Part shown: in pieces, positions 34,149 through 38,768 of the stretch
How positions within the stretch are numbered: the first letter of the stretch is position 1
How the letters are laid out: each line of letters opens with the position of its first letter
NCBI GenBank assembly: GCA_030531025.1
Contig: JAUMTV010000009.1
Location: 1 to 38,768, forward strand
Source: Turicibacter sp.
GTDB taxonomy: Bacteria; Bacillota; Bacilli; MOL361; Turicibacteraceae
Reading direction: 5' to 3'
DNA length: 38,768 nt
Translations under genes and position numbers: made by a program
The notes under the pieces: model-generated
What the model saw: only the letters and a program-made list of their open reading frames with translations
What the model was told of the DNA's origin: nothing
Databases searched by the model: none

Positions 34149-34838
34149 TTAAATCATTGCCACTAATTCTGTGACCATTTGTGAAGACTCTTTTGCTGCA
34201 ACCGCTAAAAATTCATTAAAGGAAATGTGTGACTCTTTTCCAGCAATATCTGATAACGCACGTACGATAATAAACGGCTTTTCATAATGATGACAAACTT
34301 GTGCAACTGCAGCTGCTTCCATTTCAATAGCAACAACTGATGGACAATTCTTTTTAATTAATTCCATTTGATCAGGACGATTGATAAACGAATCTCCTGT
34401 TCCAATTTGTCCTAACCAATACGTCTTATTAGATTTTTTCAAAACTTCTTCAGTTTTTTTCATTAACTCAACATTTGGTTCATAAACAGCAGGCATACCC
34501 GGTACTTGTCCATAAGCATAGTTAAATCCAGTTACATCAACATCATGATATAACGTTCCGTTAGAAACGACTACATCTCCAATATTGGCTTGTGGGTGTA
34601 ACCCTCCAGCTGATCCTGTGTTAATAACACAATCAATATTATAATGTTCGAATAAAAGTGTCGTCGCAATAGCAACATTGACTTTTCCAATCCCGCTTCT
34701 TAATAAAACAACATCTTTATGATTTAATTTTCCTTTTGTAAACTCAACATGTGCAATCGTCTTAACGTCTTCAACAGTCATTGCTTCACGTAATAATGTT
34801 ACTTCTTCTTCCATTGCACCAATAATTGCAATCGTCAT
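34149..34838 (-). CDS. mtnN: 5'-methylthioadenosine/S-adenosylhomocysteine nucleosidase
   Basis: This 229-aa nucleosidase cleaves MTA and SAH to adenine and the ribosyl product, recycling methionine and supporting AI-2 synthesis. Landmarks: IIGAMEEEVTLL (catalytic Glu about 12), INTGSAGGL (about 72-80), VAIEMEAAAVAQV (about 169-181) and VRALSDIAG with the general-acid Asp (about 196). Ribosome site AGGTGG. It is a single-gene unit between terminators; no nearby metK or luxS. Confidence 0.94.
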   Translation of the reverse strand: MTIAIIGAMEEEVTLLREAMTVEDVKTIAHVEFTKGKLNHKDVVLLRSGIGKVNVAIATTLLFEHYNIDCVINTGSAGGLHPQANIGDVVVSNGTLYHDVDVTGFNYAYGQVPGMPAVYEPNVELMKKTEEVLKKSNKTYWLGQIGTGDSFINRPDQMELIKKNCPSVVAIEMEAAAVAQVCHHYEKPFIIVRALSDIAGKESHISFNEFLAVAAKESSQMVTELVAMI

Positions 34839-34878
34839 GCTTTAACCACCTTTATAGCTATTTAATTTGAAAGAAAAA

Positions 34879-34898
34879 GAGCTGCTTATGGGCAGCTC
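34879..34898 (-). terminator. Terminator after greA
   Basis: GAGCTGC and GCAGCTC (7 bp, loop TTATGG) with TTTTTCTTTC next on the minus strand. Confidence 0.85.
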
Positions 34899-34902
34899 AA
34901 AA

Positions 34903-35373
34903 TTATTGAACATTGACAATAGCAACTGTAATAACACCTTTTGGTGTTGAAACCATTGCAGTCTCACCCTGACGTTTCCCCATTAAAGCTTGAGCGATAG
35001 GAGATTCGTTTGAGATTTTTGAGTCAAATGGATTTGCCTCTGCACTACCAACAATTTTATAAGTAACTTCTTCAGTTGTTGCTTCATCACGGAATGTTAC
35101 AGTTGACCCAATTGTAATAACATCACTATCTTCATCTGATTCAATTACAACAGCATTTTTTAAAATGTATTGTAATTCTTGAATACGCTCATAGACCATT
35201 GCTTGTTCTTCACGTGCTGCATCATACTCAGCATTTTCTGAAAGGTCCCCTTGTGCACGAGCTTCTTGTAATTTAACTTTAATTTCTTCCATACGCACTT
35301 GCGTTAAGTGATCTAATTCATCTTGAAACTTTTTAATCCCTTCAAGGGTTAAATGTTGTTGTTTTTCTTTCAT
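34903..35373 (-). CDS. greA: Transcription elongation factor GreA
   Basis: This 156-aa protein rescues backtracked RNA polymerase. The N-terminal coiled coil (about 8-75) has LTLEGIKKFQDELDHL and the acidic tip region QGDLSENAEYDAAREEQ, which carries the catalytic acidic residues. The C-terminal FKBP-like domain (about 80-156) includes ESPIAQALMGKRQGE. I choose ATG 35373, with GGAGG 8 bases upstream; an earlier in-frame start adds 16 residues alien to GreA. The sigma-A promoter is listed. It is the neighbour of udk, as in B. subtilis. Confidence 0.95.
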   Translation of the reverse strand: MKEKQQHLTLEGIKKFQDELDHLTQVRMEEIKVKLQEARAQGDLSENAEYDAAREEQAMVYERIQELQYILKNAVVIESDEDSDVITIGSTVTFRDEATTEEVTYKIVGSAEANPFDSKISNESPIAQALMGKRQGETAMVSTPKGVITVAIVNVQ

Positions 35374-35427
35374 TAAAAATTCCTCCGAATCAATTGAAAC
35401 CAATAAGATTGATAATTTCAACTATAT

Positions 35428-35456
35428 ATTATACATGAACTTATTCATTTAGTAAA
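35428..35456 (-). promoter_or_regulatory. Sigma-A promoter of greA
   Basis: On the minus strand TTTACT (35456-35451), a 17-base spacer and TATAAT (35433-35428). Confidence 0.65.
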
Positions 35457-35586
35457 CATTATGCCATTAATCCACCAAAAGTGTCATGTGTATAATTCTA
35501 CGTCTCTTCATTTAGTATTCCACTTTTAGCATAAATTATTCATTTTTTTAAAAAAATTACAAAAAATGTGAGGTTATAGAGATAAA

Positions 35587-35608
35587 AAGTAAGGCCTTTG
35601 CCTTACTT
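35587..35608 (-). terminator. Terminator after udk
   Basis: AAGTAAGGC-CTTT-GCCTTACTT, a 9-bp perfect stem with TTTTTATC on the minus strand. Confidence 0.9.
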
Positions 35609-35629
35609 ACATTAATATAGTTTTATCGA

Positions 35630-36250
35630 TTATGCATTTAAAATACTATTAATTTTTGTGATTAATAAATCAATAGCGACTGTATTTGTTTTTCCATCAG
35701 GAACGATAATATCTGCATATTTTTTAGTTGGTTCAATAAATTGCTCATGCATCGGTTTAACCGATTCAATGTATTGTGAAATAACTGAATCAATCGTACG
35801 TCCACGTTCTGTTGTATCGCGTAGTAAACGGCGAATAAAACGAATGTCGTCATCACTTTCAACAAAAATCTTGATATCTAATAATTCACGAATTTTCACA
35901 TCTTCTAAAACGAATAAACCTTCAACGATAATGATTTTCGTTGGCTCTATTTTTTCTGTTTCTTCACTACGTGTGTGATGTGTGTAGTCATAAATAGGCT
36001 TTTCAATTGAATATCCTAAAATTAATTTTTTTAAATGTTTGACTAATAATTCATTGTCCATTGATAATGGATGATCATAATTTGTTTTAACACGCTCTTC
36101 CATTGTCATATGGCTTTGATCATTATAATAATCATCTTGTCTTAATAACGTGATGGTACGATCTGAGAAGGCATCATACAAAATGCGTGATACACTTGTT
36201 TTTCCAGAGGCTGTTCCACCAGCAACACCGATAATTAATGGTTTATTCAT
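35630..36250 (-). CDS. udk: Uridine kinase
   Basis: This 206-aa salvage kinase phosphorylates uridine and cytidine. Walker A is GVAGGTASGKTSVSRIL (about 8-24); the RQDDYYND block follows (about 38), then DHPLSMDNELL, PIYDYTHHTR and IIVEGLFVL. Length is typical. Ribosome site GAGGT. It lies between greA and the U32 genes, as in B. subtilis, but with its own terminator and a 246-bp gap upstream. Confidence 0.95.
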   Translation of the reverse strand: MNKPLIIGVAGGTASGKTSVSRILYDAFSDRTITLLRQDDYYNDQSHMTMEERVKTNYDHPLSMDNELLVKHLKKLILGYSIEKPIYDYTHHTRSEETEKIEPTKIIIVEGLFVLEDVKIRELLDIKIFVESDDDIRFIRRLLRDTTERGRTIDSVISQYIESVKPMHEQFIEPTKKYADIIVPDGKTNTVAIDLLITKINSILNA

Positions 36251-36465
36251 ATTTCTCTACCTCATTTTTTCAAAATTTTCTAAAAAGATTTCGGGATGAT
36301 TCCATGACTCACTCATGGTAATTCAAACTTTTTTATCTCATACCATCTAAGGTGGTCTGATTTCCAAATATGAAGTATACACTATCTTTCTACAAAATTC
36401 AACAACAATTCAGCAAGAAATCATCCTTCTATTTAGCTTACCACTTTTCACATTCTTCATAAGAA

Positions 36466-36494
36466 AAACCATAGCGAATGCATCGCTATGGTTT
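36466..36494 (-). terminator. Terminator after the U32 gene pair
   Basis: AAACCATAGCGA pairs with TCGCTATGGTTT (12 bp, loop ATGCA), followed by T-rich sequence on the minus strand. Confidence 0.92.
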
Positions 36495-36496
36495 CT

Positions 36497-37762
36497 TTAT
36501 TTCACGTGCTTACGCATCATATCATTTGGATATAACTTAAATGGAACTTTGAACTTTAAAATTTGTTTTGGGTGTCGAGCGACATCTAGTGACTGTCCTC
36601 GTTCATCAAATAACTCATCGATTGTCATCACTTGTGTATCAATCTTTGGTCCAAAGAACTCAACACGCTCTCCAACACGGAAATGATTTCGTTGCTGTAA
36701 CGTTACTTCTTGCGTTTCATCGTTGTAATCAAGAACTAATCCAATGAATTCTTGTGTTGGATGCTCATCACGGTTATTAAACATTTGCTCTTCATGTGAA
36801 GGAATTCCCTCAAAGAAGGCTGGCGCTGTTTCACGATTTGCACATTTTGATAACTCAACTAATAAGTCTTCATTAAAGACAAAGTTATCTGGGTCTTCAC
36901 AATATAAATCAATTAATTTACGATAAGTACTTACAACTGTTGCTACATAATGAATTGATTTCATACGCCCTTCAATTTTTAAGCTGTCAATTCCAAGCTC
37001 AATCATTTCTGGTACTGAACGTAATAAGTTTAAGTCTTTTGGACTCATCGCAAACTTAATATCATCTTCTTTAAATAATGATGTAATTTCCTCTTCATTA
37101 TTTTTAACAAGATCATATTCCCAACGACATGATTGGCAACATCCTCCACGGTTTGAATCACGTGCTGTCATATGATTAGATAACGTACAACGTCCTGAAT
37201 AGGCAATACACATCGCTCCATGAACAAAGGCTTCGATTTCAACATCAGTTTTTTCCATAATCTCTTTGATTTCTTCTTTTGTTGTTTCGCGCGCTAAAAC
37301 AACACGATGAAGTCCTTCTTGTTGCCAGAACTTAACCGCCAGATAGTTCATCGTTGATTGTTGTGTACTTAAGTGAACCTCAACATTTGGAGCTACGCGT
37401 TTACATGTTTCAATAATTAAAGGATCGGCTACGATAATTCCAGCCACTCCAATTTCACCTAAAGCTGCTAAATAATCTTCTAGACCTTCCATATTCTCAT
37501 TGTGAGCAATAATGTTAGTCGTAATATAAATTTTTGATCCATACTCTTTTGCAAACTCTACCCCTTCACGAATTTCATCTAAAGAGAAGTTTTGTGCATT
37601 TGAGCGTAAACCAAACTCACGTCCACCAATAAAGACTGCATCGGCACCATACATAACCGCAATCTTTAACTTTTCAAGTGAACCGGCTGGGGCTAATAAT
37701 TCTGGTTTTTTTACGATGATGCGTTTGCCATCAACGATTGCTGATACTGGTTTTCTTGCCAT
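36497..37762 (-). CDS. yrrO: U32 peptidase-type protein YrrO (tRNA 5-hydroxyuridine synthesis, TrhP2)
   Basis: This 421-aa protein is of the U32 family, now linked in B. subtilis (TrhP1/TrhP2) to 5-hydroxyuridine formation at the tRNA wobble base. The U32 signature is EAFVHGAMCIAYSGRCTLSNH (about 175-195), followed by GGCCQSCRWEY; the four Cys could hold an iron-sulphur cluster. The N-terminal barrel starts PELLAPAGSLEKLKIAVMYGADAVFIGG. A C-terminal beta-barrel-like part (about 330-415) is present. It lies 21 bases after yrrN with GGAAGGAG as ribosome site. Confidence 0.9.
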   Translation of the reverse strand: MARKPVSAIVDGKRIIVKKPELLAPAGSLEKLKIAVMYGADAVFIGGREFGLRSNAQNFSLDEIREGVEFAKEYGSKIYITTNIIAHNENMEGLEDYLAALGEIGVAGIIVADPLIIETCKRVAPNVEVHLSTQQSTMNYLAVKFWQQEGLHRVVLARETTKEEIKEIMEKTDVEIEAFVHGAMCIAYSGRCTLSNHMTARDSNRGGCCQSCRWEYDLVKNNEEEITSLFKEDDIKFAMSPKDLNLLRSVPEMIELGIDSLKIEGRMKSIHYVATVVSTYRKLIDLYCEDPDNFVFNEDLLVELSKCANRETAPAFFEGIPSHEEQMFNNRDEHPTQEFIGLVLDYNDETQEVTLQQRNHFRVGERVEFFGPKIDTQVMTIDELFDERGQSLDVARHPKQILKFKVPFKLYPNDMMRKHVK

Positions 37763-37783
37763 GACCCAGCACTCCTTCCTATC

Positions 37784-38719
37784 CTACTTATTTTTATAAA
37801 TTGATGGTTTATAGAAAAATCCTCGATCTAATTCACGATGTTTCGGTTGGATCTCTTCTAATTTTTTATATAACGCGCGTCCTACTTGATTATATTTCTC
37901 ACGCTCTTCTACGCATAAATCAATCGCAAAACGATACGCTTTTGTGACATTGATTAAATACTCACTTGACTTTAAGATTCCATCGATACGTAAACTATCT
38001 ACACCAGCATCAATGAAATCAGCTAAGTCATCAATCATACAAACATCTGATCCATTAAAGATATGTGTTCCTTGTTGATCTTCATACACTGGATAGTATA
38101 AACTACGTTCAGGGTCAAATAACATTAGACCTTCTTCACGTGATTGAACTGTTTCTACCACTTGTCCTTGGAATTTTAAGTAGTTTCCAACTAAATTACG
38201 GCGTGATTGGAACATACAAATAGCTCCATGAATTAAAATTTCAATTTCACCTTTTGCTTGTTCTTTCGTCTCAATCACAGGCTCTTTCATAATTTCTGGA
38301 GCTAATACCGTGCGTACTACGCCACGATCATACCAGTAGTTAACTGTAAAATAGTTCGTTCCTAATGTTTCACTACTCCAATGAAGTGTCATTTCAGGTG
38401 CAACTTCTTTAGCAATCATGTATGCTCCTGGATCTGAAAAACGAAGCGCATCAATTGGTAAAGATTTAAGGTTCATAATATATGTTTTTAAATCGTCTAG
38501 TAATCCATTTGGCATAATTGCATTAATGGCTACATATACTTTTTTATTGTGTTTTTTAATGATTTCAATCGCTTGACGTAGCTCATCCATATTAAAATGA
38601 CCAGCTAAGCGTAAGCCGAACTTTTCCTCACCGATAATAAAGGCATCGGCACCTGCTTCAATTAATGGTTCAATCTCATGTAATCCATGAGGTGTAACAA
38701 CTAATTCTGGTTTTTTCAT
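37784..38719 (-). CDS. yrrN: U32 peptidase-type protein YrrN (tRNA 5-hydroxyuridine synthesis, TrhP1)
   Basis: This 311-aa shorter U32 paralog starts MKKPELVVTPHGLHEIEPLIEAGADAFIIGEEKFGLRL. The signature region is EILIHGAICMFQSRRNLVGNY: the later Cys residues of YrrO are missing here, as expected for the YrrN type. It probably works with YrrO as a pair on tRNA. It is upstream in the same operon. The ribosome site is weak (GTGAG). The operon may continue beyond the right edge (yrrM in B. subtilis), which is outside the window. Confidence 0.88.
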   Translation of the reverse strand: MKKPELVVTPHGLHEIEPLIEAGADAFIIGEEKFGLRLAGHFNMDELRQAIEIIKKHNKKVYVAINAIMPNGLLDDLKTYIMNLKSLPIDALRFSDPGAYMIAKEVAPEMTLHWSSETLGTNYFTVNYWYDRGVVRTVLAPEIMKEPVIETKEQAKGEIEILIHGAICMFQSRRNLVGNYLKFQGQVVETVQSREEGLMLFDPERSLYYPVYEDQQGTHIFNGSDVCMIDDLADFIDAGVDSLRIDGILKSSEYLINVTKAYRFAIDLCVEEREKYNQVGRALYKKLEEIQPKHRELDRGFFYKPSIYKNK

Positions 38720-38768
38720 TTTATCAACTCACTTTATAATAATGACAATATAAAATTATAAACTACTT

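Overview
The window is low-GC Firmicutes DNA from a spore-former. It carries an intact sporulation sigma-K gene and two small coat-like proteins. Gene content and order match the Bacillus subtilis yrrN-yrrO-udk-greA and yqeGH-yqeI-yqeK-rsfS-yqeM-comE-holA neighbourhoods, but rearranged and thinned. A Turicibacter-like genome fits best; that is inference from gene order and base use, not a database match.

Left, accessory part (1-6650). It starts in the 3' end of a decayed IS256-family transposase, followed by two divergent paralogous genes of a spore-associated type (one with a cysteine-rich tail), a small coiled-coil pseudogene, an NhaC-type antiporter, a wrecked IS30-family element and an HD-domain hydrolase gene. 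Four copies of a 43-51 bp element (GGTCACCT, then a variable hairpin often capped C-GAA-G, then TAGGGAAT) sit inside the two transposase pseudogenes. They look like a small non-autonomous mobile repeat and are the most unusual signal in the window.

Middle, metabolic and transport part (6654-20621), all on the minus strand: an ECF vitamin-type transporter (T component, double ATPase, UPF0397 S component); an HI0933-type flavoprotein; a zinc-phospholipase-like protein with an unknown 349-aa partner; a decayed membrane-protein gene with a divergent copy of the small repeat beside it; a cupin-XRE regulator followed by potABCD for polyamine uptake; and typA/bipA.

Right, conserved core (21135-38719), mostly minus strand: holA, comEC and comEA (DNA uptake); on the plus strand a DJ-1/PfpI gene and a frameshifted DUF1700 gene; yqeM, rsfS, yqeK and yhbY, which overlap each other by one base (TAATG junctions); yqeH and yqeG; plus-strand sigK; a nadD-nadE pair; mtnN; greA; udk; and two U32 peptidase-type genes (yrrO, yrrN) linked to wobble-uridine modification of tRNA. 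Compared with B. subtilis, aroE, comEB and rpsT are not seen in this cluster, and nadD lies beside nadE instead of between yqeI and yqeK. Most units end in clear intrinsic terminators, listed below. No tRNA, rRNA, CRISPR array or recognisable riboswitch was found.
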